A stretch of 23,532 nt of DNA from an uncultured Collinsella sp. (GTDB lineage Bacteria; Actinomycetota; Coriobacteriia; Coriobacteriales; Coriobacteriaceae): the NCBI GenBank assembly GCA_900554325.1, contig USHA01000026.1, forward strand, positions 1 to 23,532, in the 5' to 3' direction. A program made the translations under genes and the position numbers. This document shows positions 6,744-14,628 of the stretch, one piece after another. Below the pieces are notes generated by a model that was given only the letters and a program-made list of their open reading frames with translations, ran no database searches and was not told where the DNA came from. Positions within the stretch are counted from its first letter, which is position 1; each line of letters starts with the position of its first letter.

Positions 6744-7922
6744 CTAGTTGCTACCGGTCAGACGCTCGACGTCGTGGGCGATCATGTATTCCTCGTCGGT
6801 GGGGATGACCATGACCGTGACGGCGGAGCCGGCAGCGCTGATGACCTGCGGACCGTTGCCCACGGCCTCGCGGTTCTTGTTGTTGTCGATGCGCACGCCC
6901 AGCCACTCAAAGCAGTCGCAGAAGGCCTTGCGGATCGACCAGTCGTTCTCGCCGATGCCGGCGGTAAAGGTAATGGTGTCCACGCCCGCCATGGAAGCGA
7001 TCATGGAACCGGCCTGCTGCATGGCCTTATAGGCGAACATATCGAAGGCGAGCAGGCAGCGCTCGTCGCCCTCGGAGGCGCGCGTGCGGATGTCGCGGGC
7101 GTCGTTGGAGATGCCCGAGATGGCAAGCAGACCAGACTGCTTGTTCATCATGTCATCGACTTCCTGGTAGCTGTAGCCGCCCTCGCGCTGCAGGTAGCAC
7201 ACGGTGGCCGGGTCGATGGAACCACAACGGGTGCCCATCATCAGGCCATCGAGCGGCGTGAGACCCATCGTGGTGTCGCGGCACACGCCGTCCTCGATAG
7301 CAGCGAGCGAAGCACCGTTGCCCAGATGGCACGAAAGCAGGCGGTGGCAGCGCGAACCCAGGATCTCCTTGGCCATCATCCACTCATAGCGGTGGCTCGT
7401 GCCGTGGGCGCCGTACTTGCGCACGTGGTACTTGTCGCAAACGTCCTTGGGCAGCGCGTAGGTGTAGGCAACCTCGGGCATGGTCATGTGGAACGAGGTG
7501 TCGAAGACCGCCACGTTGGGCAGCTCCGGATACTTCTCACGGCAATACTCAATCGCTGCGGCCTCGCCGTAGTTGTGCAGCGGAGCAAGCGGTGCCACCT
7601 CAAGAATCTTGGCCATAACCTCGTCGTCGACAACCGCGGAATCATCGAAGTGCCAGCCGCCCTGAACGATACGATGCCCAATGCCATCAATCGTAAAGTC
7701 GGTCTTCTCGAGCTCCTCGAGCACGCGAGCGATAGCAGAGCGATGATCGGGGAAAGGGACCTCCTCGGTCTGCTTAGCGCCACCGTTCTCGGAGTGGCCA
7801 AAGATGCCCATGTCCGATCCGATACGCTCGCAGTTGCCCTTGGCGAAAACCTCGCGGGTATCGGTATCCAAAAGCTGATATTTGAGGCTTGAGCTGCCGG
7901 CGTTGACAACAAGTACGTTCAT
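6744..7922 (-). CDS. ackA: Acetate kinase, copy A
   Basis: The 392-aa protein makes acetate and ATP from acetyl-phosphate and ADP. Family landmarks are MNVLVVNAGSSSLKYQ (Asn7), GHRIVQGG (Arg84), FDTSFH (Asp141), GAHGTSHRY (His173), CHLGNGAS (199-205, Asn202), GTRCGSIDP (Arg232), FTAGIGEN (Asn326) and IPTDEE near the end. The residues equivalent to the Methanosarcina thermophila AckA catalytic and phosphate-binding set (N7, R91, D148, H180, N211, R241) are all present. The usual GFHGTSH reads GAHGTSH in both copies here. AAAGGAG lies five nt before the ATG. It is the downstream member of a tandem pair; a terminator follows copy B, so copy A probably has its own promoter, near a 15-bp palindrome at 7986-8000. 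Of the two copies it looks closer to canonical AckA. Confidence 0.96.
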   Translation of the reverse strand: MNVLVVNAGSSSLKYQLLDTDTREVFAKGNCERIGSDMGIFGHSENGGAKQTEEVPFPDHRSAIARVLEELEKTDFTIDGIGHRIVQGGWHFDDSAVVDDEVMAKILEVAPLAPLHNYGEAAAIEYCREKYPELPNVAVFDTSFHMTMPEVAYTYALPKDVCDKYHVRKYGAHGTSHRYEWMMAKEILGSRCHRLLSCHLGNGASLAAIEDGVCRDTTMGLTPLDGLMMGTRCGSIDPATVCYLQREGGYSYQEVDDMMNKQSGLLAISGISNDARDIRTRASEGDERCLLAFDMFAYKAMQQAGSMIASMAGVDTITFTAGIGENDWSIRKAFCDCFEWLGVRIDNNKNREAVGNGPQVISAAGSAVTVMVIPTDEEYMIAHDVERLTGSN

Positions 7923-7985
7923 GAGACTCCTTTGCAGTGCAATACGGTCGACGCAGACCCCTTAAGGCGGCCGCATGTTAATAAG

Positions 7986-8000
7986 AAGTTATCATAACTT
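7986..8000. promoter_or_regulatory. 15-bp palindrome upstream of ackA (candidate operator)
   Basis: AAGTTATCATAACTT is a perfect 7+1+7 dyad in an A+T-rich patch, 64 bp before the ackA start. On the minus strand it contains TATGAT, a possible -10. An operator overlapping the promoter is a reasonable guess; the regulator is unknown. Confidence 0.45.
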
Positions 8001-8036
8001 AATAAATAGCTATCAGGCATATCGCCCAACGAGCAC

Positions 8037-8072
8037 AAAAGAAGGGCCGAACGGCACTCGGTCGTCCAGCCC
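8037..8072 (-). terminator. Terminator of acetate kinase copy B
   Basis: On the minus strand, a 10-bp stem (GGGCTGGACG pairing with CGTTCGGCCC, two G-U pairs) is followed by TTCTTTTG. It lies 15 bp after the stop of copy B and separates the two kinase genes into different transcripts, at least partly. Confidence 0.7.
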
Positions 8073-8086
8073 CTCCCCTCTTGCAA

Positions 8087-9265
8087 TTACTTGCCGTTGA
8101 CGATGCGCTCGACGTCGGAAGCGATCATGAACTCCTCGTCCGTGGGAATGACGAAAATCTTGACCTTGGAATCCTTGGCAGACAGGCACCAAGCGCCGTC
8201 ACCACGCAGGGCGTTGCGCGCATGATCCATCTTGACGCCCATAAAGGCCAGACGGTCGGCAACGCCGGCGCGAACAGCCGGAGCGTGCTCGCCGATGCCG
8301 GCGGTAAAGACCAGGGTGTCCATGCCGCACATGGAAGTGGCCATCTCGGCAGCCTTGGCGGCAATCTTGTAGACGAACATATCGAAGGCGAGCTGAGCCT
8401 CGGGGTCACCGGCAGCGGCGAGCTCCTCGACGTTGCGGCAGTCGTTGGTCTTGCCGCCGGTCACAGCCAAAAGGCCGGACTTCTTGTTCATCATCTCATC
8501 GACCTCGTCGAAGGTGTACCCGCCTTCGCGCTGCAGGTAGCACACGGTAGCCGGGTCGATGGAGCCGCAGCGGGTGCCCATCATGACGCCGTCGAGCGGG
8601 GTGAGGCCCATGGTGGTGTCCATGCACTTGCCGTCCTCGATGGCGCACAGGGAAGCGCCGGAGCCGATATGGCACACGACGACCTTGCGAGCCTCGCCGT
8701 TGGTCATCTCGGCGACCTTCTTGGAGATGTAACGGTAGCTGGTGCCGTGGGCGCCGTACTTACGGATGTGCAGCTTGTCGCAGACGTCCTTGGGCAGGGC
8801 GTAAGTCTTGGCGACCTCGGGCATGTTGAAGTGGAAAGCGGTGTCGTAGACCGTGACGTTGGGCAGGTCGGGATACTGCTCCAGGCAGTACTCGATAACG
8901 TTGGCCTCGGGGTTGTTGTGCAGCGGCGCCAGCGGAGCGACCTCGCGGATCTTGGCGAGGACGTCCTCGTCGACGAGGGAGGAATCGCCGAAGTACCAGC
9001 CACCCTGAACGATACGGTGACCAATGCCCTCGATCTTGACGCCGTTGGCCTCGAGGTCCTTCAGAACGACCTCGATGGCGACCTTGTGGTCGGGGAACTC
9101 GATGTTCTCGGTCACCTTCTTGGAACCGTTGGCAGCGTGGGTGAAGGTACCGCCGGTAAAGCAGACGCGCTCGCAGGAGCCCTTTGCGGACACCTTGTGG
9201 GACTTGGTATCGATGACCTGATACTTAAGGGTCGAAGATCCCGCGTTGACGACCAGAACGTTCAT
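8087..9265 (-). CDS. ackA: Acetate kinase paralog, copy B, with substitutions in conserved motifs
   Basis: This 392-aa paralog has the same length as copy A and most landmarks: NAGSSTLKYQ (Asn7), GHRIVQGG (Arg84), YDTAFH (Asp141), GAHGTS (His173), GTRCGSIDP (Arg232) and IPTDEE. It departs from the family at CHIGSGAS, where the Asn of HLGNG (Asn211 in M. thermophila numbering) is Ser202; at GIGEHA, where the usual Asn of GIGEN is His327; and at HGTSYRY, where HGTSHRY is usual. The first two positions lie at the phosphate/nucleotide site, so substrate preference or rate may differ; another acyl kinase role is possible. AGGGAGA upstream gives the ribosome site. A terminator separates it from copy A, and another separates it from the MFS gene upstream. 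Confidence 0.9.
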   Translation of the reverse strand: MNVLVVNAGSSTLKYQVIDTKSHKVSAKGSCERVCFTGGTFTHAANGSKKVTENIEFPDHKVAIEVVLKDLEANGVKIEGIGHRIVQGGWYFGDSSLVDEDVLAKIREVAPLAPLHNNPEANVIEYCLEQYPDLPNVTVYDTAFHFNMPEVAKTYALPKDVCDKLHIRKYGAHGTSYRYISKKVAEMTNGEARKVVVCHIGSGASLCAIEDGKCMDTTMGLTPLDGVMMGTRCGSIDPATVCYLQREGGYTFDEVDEMMNKKSGLLAVTGGKTNDCRNVEELAAAGDPEAQLAFDMFVYKIAAKAAEMATSMCGMDTLVFTAGIGEHAPAVRAGVADRLAFMGVKMDHARNALRGDGAWCLSAKDSKVKIFVIPTDEEFMIASDVERIVNGK

Positions 9266-9318
9266 GTGTCTCCCTACTAACAGGCGGTGTGGCGCCGCCA
9301 GGTTACATACGCTTCAAT

Positions 9319-9352
9319 AATAAACCCAAACGCCCTCGCGCTCGGGTTTATT
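9319..9352 (-). terminator. Terminator after the MFS gene
   Basis: AATAAACCC/GGGTTTATT (9319-9327 and 9344-9352) forms a 9-bp stem around a GC-rich loop. On the minus strand it ends in TTTATTATTG. It lies 15 bp beyond the MFS stop and before acetate kinase copy B. Confidence 0.7.
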
Positions 9353-9367
9353 GCGTTGATATATAAG

Positions 9368-10546
9368 TTATCGGTGCCTAAATACGCATGGCCTTTGACT
9401 TGTAAGACGAAATAGCGCGGGGATATACACCAAAGAAGAAATCCCGAGCGCGACAAGCAATATGACTCGAATGTCCGCGATGCTGCTCAACGCAGCATTG
9501 AACAGATAGAAAAGGATGGCACCCACCGCCGCCATCTGGCTTTGAACCGAAATCAGTGAACAGCGCATCGAAGAATCGGCAGCATTTTGAAAAATTGAGT
9601 ATTTAATTGGAGCAAATAACGAGTAGGCGACCGTCTGCAACACATAGAACACGGGCAGCAAATAGACCGGAGTAAAGGGAATCAAAAATAGAGCAGTCAG
9701 GGAAAGGCGCACGATGCCGCAAATACGCGCAAAACGGCCCTTGTCGACATGAGCAATCACACTGGGCACGATAAACCCTATGGAGGCGGAGGCAAGGAGC
9801 TGGATCGCAATGGTCACGCCCGAAGCGACGGCATTCATTCCGCGACCCGCAAGCAGCAGCGAGAAAAAGTCTTCCAGGGCGACAAAAGCAAATGCCTGAG
9901 AACAGTCCATGATGAACGCTGAACGAAGAATGCCATTACACGCAATAGCAGCACCGATCATCTTCGGGCTAATTCCACGCTCAGGTGTCCCCGCAGTGCT
10001 CCCTCTTTGCATCTCAGGAATGCAGACAACGACAACCAACGTCAACACCATTGCGATGGTATCTGCCGAAAGACCAATGAGATATGCACCGACAGACGAA
10101 ATGAAACCGCCCACACAAGCGGAGAGGGCATAAGACGTATAGAAGACAAATCGCTCAACGATATTAAGTCTCACGAGTTGGTCCTGAGAGACGCTGTCAA
10201 TGTAAATCGCTTCGATGGATCCGCTCACACATGCAACGGCAAAACCTTTAAGAGCAAACGCACCGATTAAAAGCAGAGGAGAACGGACGAGAAGCAGGGC
10301 GGCGTAGTATCCAAGCATTCCCACGACGCCAACGAGGCCGCTTGTCTTTCGTCCAAACCTATCAGCAATATAGCCAGTGGGAACTTCAAGGATGAACTTG
10401 CTCACTTGATATGCAATCATCATGCCAGAAATCGCCACCATCGAGAATCCGACGAATTCAAGGTAAACCGTCAGAAAATACAAGATGGTGCTGAAGTTCG
10501 ACAGAAAAACGAACGTCATATAAAGCAAAACCGTACGGTTTTTCAT
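9368..10546 (-). CDS. Major facilitator superfamily transporter
   Basis: The 392-aa protein is a polytopic membrane carrier with about 12 hydrophobic segments. The MFS motif A appears as GYIADRFGRKTSG between the second and third helices. It has no signal beyond the first helix and ends in a short basic tail. The start at 10546 (MKNRTVLLYM) is chosen because GGAGG lies eight nt upstream; a start 24 codons earlier (10618) is open but has no ribosome site. The substrate is unknown; small drug or metabolite efflux is common for this type. It follows a LysR gene in the same direction and both are visibly richer in A+T than their neighbours, with more AAA, ATA and TTT codons, which hints at acquisition by transfer. 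Confidence 0.85.
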   Translation of the reverse strand: MKNRTVLLYMTFVFLSNFSTILYFLTVYLEFVGFSMVAISGMMIAYQVSKFILEVPTGYIADRFGRKTSGLVGVVGMLGYYAALLLVRSPLLLIGAFALKGFAVACVSGSIEAIYIDSVSQDQLVRLNIVERFVFYTSYALSACVGGFISSVGAYLIGLSADTIAMVLTLVVVVCIPEMQRGSTAGTPERGISPKMIGAAIACNGILRSAFIMDCSQAFAFVALEDFFSLLLAGRGMNAVASGVTIAIQLLASASIGFIVPSVIAHVDKGRFARICGIVRLSLTALFLIPFTPVYLLPVFYVLQTVAYSLFAPIKYSIFQNAADSSMRCSLISVQSQMAAVGAILFYLFNAALSSIADIRVILLVALGISSLVYIPALFRLTSQRPCVFRHR

Positions 10547-10628
10547 ACTCCGCCCTCCAAGAGTCAGCAATCTAAAATCGGAATCTTGGAAAAGCATGAG
10601 GGCAGAGCCGTCAGTCATGTGTTACAAG

Positions 10629-10668
10629 GCGTCAACATTCACTTGACGCCACGAGGCCAAATGGCCTC
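10629..10668 (-). terminator. Two hairpins between lysR-type gene and MFS gene
   Basis: GAGGCC/GGCCTC (10653-10658 and 10663-10668) overlaps the LysR stop, and GCGTCAA/TTGACGC (10629-10635 and 10643-10649) follows at once. Neither has a T tract, so they may be processing or pausing structures, or operator-like dyads for the MFS gene. Confidence 0.4.
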
Positions 10669-11557
10669 ACGAAGCAAGGTGACGCAATAGGTGAAGAAAT
10701 ACCGTCTGGTGTCGATCGGTCCAGGCATTTTGTCGATAGCAAAAGTAGATGGGCAAGGCTACGTCATGCGAGCCTTCAATGGAACACTCGCTCACTTCCA
10801 GTCCATCTGATGCGAGAGAAGAGCCAGAAAAGCTCAATATCAATCCCCCGGCTTGAAGAAACTCAGTCTGCGCCCTGTTTCCGTATTCGACATCGCGAAA
10901 GCGGAAATTAACCAGCTGGGCTTCGGGGCATTGATTGATTGCATTGAGACAGGGTGACAAATTAATGGGAACAGCGAGCCTGCCGCCCAGTAACTCACGA
11001 ATGGTCATAGCGTCAACAGATTGATGACCAGCTGGGCATGAAAGAACCTTGAGGTCCTTTTCACCCAAGTATTTCGAAGAAAGGACACTATCCCTTGGTT
11101 CCTCAAATGAGATGGCCGCATCCGAAATGCCAAGCACAAGTGATTCAAAGCATGTGGCCGTTGGCTGATGCCAAACATCAAGGTGAATCTGAGGGTGCGA
11201 GCTTTCAAACGAGTCGTACCAGTTTTCGGAAAAAAGACGCCCCCGCCCGTGAAGACAGGGGGCGTAAAGACGGAAATGGCCGTCGGGCGAAACGCCGCCG
11301 TTCCCCGATTGAGCGTACTTTTTGAGATCGTCGACTTGCGCCAGGATCACGCGTGCACGATGCGCAAATTCTCTGCCCGCCGGAGACAAAACAGCCTCCC
11401 CCGCCGATCGGTCGAGCAAAACAATCTGATACTCAGATTCCAACTTTTTTATTGCCGACGAAACGGCCTGCGGACTCACGTGAACGGCGCGAGCCGCTTT
11501 GCGCACGCCGCCATAGTTCGCTACAGCTTGAAGGTATTCGAGTTGAGAAAGCTGCAT
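10667..11557 (-). CDS. LysR-family transcriptional regulator
   Basis: The 296-aa protein starts MQLSQLEYLQAVANYGGVRKAARAVHVSPQAVSSAIKKLE, the classic LysR winged helix-turn-helix (about residues 1-60), followed by a linker helix and a type 2 periplasmic-binding-like effector domain from about 92. The effector half matches no subfamily I can name. GGAG sits six nt before the ATG. LysR regulators usually control adjacent genes; here the only good candidate is the MFS gene transcribed after it, 120 bp downstream. Unlike many LysR pairs the two are co-directional rather than divergent. Its A+T content is above that of the flanking xse and ack genes, as for the MFS gene. The effector molecule is unknown. 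Confidence 0.88.
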   Translation of the reverse strand: MQLSQLEYLQAVANYGGVRKAARAVHVSPQAVSSAIKKLESEYQIVLLDRSAGEAVLSPAGREFAHRARVILAQVDDLKKYAQSGNGGVSPDGHFRLYAPCLHGRGRLFSENWYDSFESSHPQIHLDVWHQPTATCFESLVLGISDAAISFEEPRDSVLSSKYLGEKDLKVLSCPAGHQSVDAMTIRELLGGRLAVPINLSPCLNAINQCPEAQLVNFRFRDVEYGNRAQTEFLQAGGLILSFSGSSLASDGLEVSECSIEGSHDVALPIYFCYRQNAWTDRHQTVFLHLLRHLAS

Positions 11558-11598
11558 AGATTACTCCAAAGGCAGCCAAGTCGACGGGCCGTGCGTCC

Positions 11599-11934
11599 TC
11601 AGATGAGGTTCTCGCCCAGGTTCTTGCCGCCGAGAACGTGCATGTGGAAGTGCATGACGGTCTGGCCGGCGTTGACGCCCTTGTTGGAGATGACGCGGAA
11701 ACCGTCCTCCAAGCCCTTGGCCTTAGCGACCTCCTGGATGGCGTGAGCCATGGCGCCCATGGTCTCGGCCGGCACGTTATCGGCGATATCGCTGTAGTGC
11801 TTCTTGGGGATCACGAGCGTGTGGACCGGCGCCTGGGGATTGAGGTCGTCGAACGCGATGACCTGGTCATCCTCGTAGACGACGGTCGAGGGGATCTCGT
11901 GGTTGGCAATTTTGCAGAAGATGCAATCACACAT
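11599..11934 (-). CDS. HIT-family protein (Hint-type nucleotide hydrolase)
   Basis: The 111-aa protein carries the histidine triad HFHMHV (residues 95-100) and the HIT start MCDCIFCKIANHEIPS, with Cys4/Cys7 and His46 as a probable zinc site seen in many bacterial Hint proteins. Such enzymes hydrolyse AMP-amidates and related nucleotide conjugates in the cytoplasm. The start at 11934 is preferred over the ATG six codons upstream because AAAGGA lies between them, about eight nt before this ATG. A TATAAT on the minus strand (complement of 11964-11969) may be its own -10. It follows xseB in the same direction with about 50 bp between them, so it might also be read from the xse transcript. Confidence 0.93.
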   Translation of the reverse strand: MCDCIFCKIANHEIPSTVVYEDDQVIAFDDLNPQAPVHTLVIPKKHYSDIADNVPAETMGAMAHAIQEVAKAKGLEDGFRVISNKGVNAGQTVMHFHMHVLGGKNLGENLI

Positions 11935-11963
11935 GGTTGGTTCCTTTCTCACAGACCAAGGTA

Positions 11964-11969
11964 ATTATA
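11964..11969 (-). promoter_or_regulatory. Possible -10 box for the HIT gene
   Basis: TATAAT on the minus strand lies 30 bp before the HIT start, inside a GACCAA/TTGGTC dyad (11954-11959 and 11971-11976). No good -35 is visible. Confidence 0.35.
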
Positions 11970-11983
11970 TTTGGTCGGGATGG

Positions 11984-12250
11984 TTAGAACGAAAGGTTGT
12001 CGTCGGTGTTGGCGGCTTCGCCGTCGGCGAGCACGTCGTTGCCGTCGACGTCCTTCAGGAGCACCGAGACCTTCTGCTCGGCATCGGACAAGCGGGTACG
12101 CAGGCTCTTGAGGAGCTCGACGCCGCGGGTATAGCTCTCAAGCGACTCCTCGAGCTCCATATCACCCGACTCCAAGCTGCGGATGATGAGCTCCAACTCC
12201 TGTGAAGCCTGCTTGTACGTAAGCTGCTCGACCGGGGTCTTCTCTGCCAT
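11984..12250 (-). CDS. xseB: Exodeoxyribonuclease VII small subunit
   Basis: The 88-aa protein matches XseB: LTYKQASQELELIIRSLESGDMELEESLESYTRGVELLKSLRTRLSDAEQKV (about 10-61) is the conserved coiled-coil helical hairpin, with the LESGDMELEESLE signature. An acidic, probably disordered tail follows. Several XseB chains assemble on each XseA to form the processive single-strand nuclease. The ATG is preceded by AAAGGAAACAGAT. It starts 42 bp after xseA in the same direction, the standard order for this operon. Confidence 0.95.
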   Translation of the reverse strand: MAEKTPVEQLTYKQASQELELIIRSLESGDMELEESLESYTRGVELLKSLRTRLSDAEQKVSVLLKDVDGNDVLADGEAANTDDNLSF

Positions 12251-12292
12251 ATCTGTTTCCTTTCCTAAAGGTTTATCGCTATGAAACGCGGC

Positions 12293-13744
12293 CTACTCGA
12301 CCGTATCGACCGTTGCCGCCACGTTACCGTCTGCCATGCGCACACGGATGGCGTCACCGGGCTTAAAGGTCTTGGCGCTCGTGGCCACCCCATCATCGCT
12401 GTACGCGATGGAATAACCACGGGCAAGCACCTTGAGCGGCGACAGGGCATCGAGCGAGGCTGCCGCACGGCCCAGGTCGGATGCTGGCTTGTTGAGCATC
12501 GTGCGCCCCTGATGCTCCAGGCGGGAGCTTGCGAGCGTGAGCGCATGGCGCTTGCCATCGAGTCCTGAGGTGCTTGCGATCAAGCGCTCGGGCAGACGCT
12601 CAAAGTTGGAGCGGAATGCCCCAACCGAACGCGTTATGGCGCCGGACAAACGATCGGCCGTCAGGGCAAGCTCAGACTCGCGACGCTCAACCATAAACGT
12701 TGGGTCGTTGAGGCACGGGCGGCACGCAGCCGCATCGAGCGCATCGCCCAAGCGAGCCGTATAGGTATCCCAAGCACGGCGACCGCGCTGATCGAGCATC
12801 TCCAGGTCGACCTGGGCCGACCCAATCATCGATGCCATCGCAGCACCCAGACGTTGATAGCGCGCCTCGAGCACATCGGCCAACTCCGTCATAGCCGGCG
12901 CCACCGATTCGGCCGCCGCCGTAGGCGTGGAGGCGCGACGGTCGCTCACCATGTCGCAAATCGAGGTATCGGGCTCATGGCCAATGCCGGTCACCACGGG
13001 CACGGGACAAGCCGCCACCGCGCGGGCAAGCTCCTCGTCATTAAAGGTCATGAGGTCCTCAAAGGAGCCGCCGCCGCGCACCAACAAAATACAGTCGGGC
13101 GCCGGCGTAATGGAAGCGGCGCGGCGCAAGCCCTCAATGAGCTCGGCCGGCGCACCCTCGCCTTGAACCTTGACGCCCACGCAGACGAGCTCGACGAGCG
13201 GGTTGCGACGACGCAATGTGCGCTTGACGTCGTCGATTACGGCACCCGAAAGCGAGGTGACGACCGCCACGCGGGAGCAGAACACCGGAGTGCGGCGCTT
13301 GTGCGCTTCGTCCATCAGGCCCTCGCGGCGTAGCTTTTCGGCCAGTTGCGCCACTTGTTGACGCAGCAGACCCTCCCCCGCCAGCGAAAACGAGCGAGCG
13401 ACAAAGCTCATGCGGCCCGTGGCCTTATAGAGATTGAAGCTGCCCTTAAAGCTCACCTGCATGCCGTCGCGCAGATCGAAGGTACGCTTGAGATAGGCGC
13501 CCTTCCAGATGATGCAGTCGACGGCGGCCGAGTCGTCTTTAATCTGGAAGTAGCAGTGGCCGCTTCGGGCGTTGGGACCACGAAAACCCGTGACCTCGCC
13601 CAAAACGCTCAGCTGCGGAATGGCATCGAGCGCGCCGGCGGCGATCTCCACCGCCTGGCTCACGCTGAGCTCCTTGCGCTCCTGCTCATCCGACCCGTCA
13701 AACTCGGCGGAAACGGCATTGCCGGTTAGATTCCAGCCTGCCAC
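12293..13744 (-). CDS. xseA: Exodeoxyribonuclease VII large subunit
   Basis: The protein (483 aa from the GTG start) has the N-terminal OB-fold domain (about 25-125: VSQAVEIAAGAL, LGEVTGFRGPNARSGHCYFQIKDDSAAVDCIIWKG) and the catalytic domain with VTSLSGAVIDD, VRGGGSFEDL (222-231), GIGHEPD (253-259) and DRRASTPTAAAE (269-280). A long coiled-coil arm and a C-terminal ARGYSI segment follow. With XseB it degrades single-stranded DNA in both directions in repair. GTG at 13744 is chosen because AAAGGAGG ends four nt before it; ATG codons at 13762 and 13771 are open but overlap or precede this ribosome site. It is first in an xseA-xseB unit. Confidence 0.94.
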   Translation of the reverse strand: MAGWNLTGNAVSAEFDGSDEQERKELSVSQAVEIAAGALDAIPQLSVLGEVTGFRGPNARSGHCYFQIKDDSAAVDCIIWKGAYLKRTFDLRDGMQVSFKGSFNLYKATGRMSFVARSFSLAGEGLLRQQVAQLAEKLRREGLMDEAHKRRTPVFCSRVAVVTSLSGAVIDDVKRTLRRRNPLVELVCVGVKVQGEGAPAELIEGLRRAASITPAPDCILLVRGGGSFEDLMTFNDEELARAVAACPVPVVTGIGHEPDTSICDMVSDRRASTPTAAAESVAPAMTELADVLEARYQRLGAAMASMIGSAQVDLEMLDQRGRRAWDTYTARLGDALDAAACRPCLNDPTFMVERRESELALTADRLSGAITRSVGAFRSNFERLPERLIASTSGLDGKRHALTLASSRLEHQGRTMLNKPASDLGRAAASLDALSPLKVLARGYSIAYSDDGVATSAKTFKPGDAIRVRMADGNVAATVDTVE

Positions 13745-13813
13745 GCAGCCTCCTTTCGTCATCGTGCACAAGGGCTTCGGCCCTGCGCAAATTCAAGTCC
13801 AACACATAGTACA

Positions 13814-13843
13814 GCGCCGCGGGGACACGAATCCCCGCGGCGC
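13814..13843 (-). terminator. GC-rich 12-bp hairpin after the zinc peptidase gene
   Basis: A perfect 12-bp stem pairs 13814-13825 with 13832-13843 around a 6-nt loop. It lies between the metallopeptidase stop and the xseA start region. There is no T tract on the minus strand, so termination is likely but unproven. Confidence 0.55.
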
Positions 13844-13859
13844 CCAGCGACCCAATTTG

Positions 13860-14564
13860 TTATCGGTTGGAGTTTCTGTTGTAGCGAGCCATAAGATAGA
13901 GCAGCTGAATAATCGAGGTGAGCGCAGCGGCAACATAGGTAAGCGCGGCGGCCGTCAGCACCTTCTTGGCACCGTTGACCTGCTTGGAACTCATACCCAA
14001 CTGCTCAATATATGCCACGGCGCGGCGGCTGGCATCAATCTCGACCGGCAGCGTAACCAACTGGAACAACACACTAAACGAGAAGAAGATCAGCGCGAGG
14101 GTCGTGAGCCCGGCAATGTTCATAAACAGGCCCAAGAGCAACACGATGGTCCAGGTGTTCTGGGTAAAGTTGACGACCGGCACGAGGGCGGTGCGTACTT
14201 TCATCATGGCATAGCCGCTTTGACGCTGGGCGGCATGGCCCGCCTCGTGGCAGGCGACGGCAACGCTTGCGACCGAACCGCCCGAACGGTTGGCATCCGA
14301 CAGATACAGGTTGTTGTCCTGCGGGTTGTAATGGTCGGTGAGCTCGCCGGCGACACCCTTGATACCCACGGCGTTGCAGCCGTTGGCGTCGAGCATGCGG
14401 CGAGCGACCGTGGCGCCCGTGTCGCCGTCCGAGCGAACCTTGGACCAGGTTTTGTACGTCGAGTTGATATAGTTCTGTGCGGCAAGGCCAATCACCGTGC
14501 AGACAAGAACAACCAGCAGGTACAGCGGGTCGATGCCAAAGCCGTATCCATAGTAATAAGGCAT
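13860..14564 (-). CDS. Membrane zinc metallopeptidase, YugP-like (Zn_peptidase_2)
   Basis: The 234-aa protein has an N-terminal membrane segment (about 13-30), a soluble part with the NLYLSDANRSGGSVASVAVACHEAGHAAQ block holding the zinc motif HEAGH (106-110), then three hydrophobic segments (about 126-148, 149-172 and 203-225). A likely third ligand is Glu175 or Asp177 in LPVEIDASRRA. This matches the YugP-like DUF of neutral zinc metallopeptidases, whose substrates remain unclear. GGAGGAATTCGC before the ATG gives a good ribosome site. It lies downstream of the RNase D gene in the same direction with 64 bp between them, so it may share that transcript. Confidence 0.88.
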   Translation of the reverse strand: MPYYYGYGFGIDPLYLLVVLVCTVIGLAAQNYINSTYKTWSKVRSDGDTGATVARRMLDANGCNAVGIKGVAGELTDHYNPQDNNLYLSDANRSGGSVASVAVACHEAGHAAQRQSGYAMMKVRTALVPVVNFTQNTWTIVLLLGLFMNIAGLTTLALIFFSFSVLFQLVTLPVEIDASRRAVAYIEQLGMSSKQVNGAKKVLTAAALTYVAAALTSIIQLLYLMARYNRNSNR

Positions 14565-14628
14565 GCGAATTCCTCCGAATCGAGTTACACGTTGGAGGCA
14601 TTCTACCCACTCAAGCGGCTAGGCTTCC

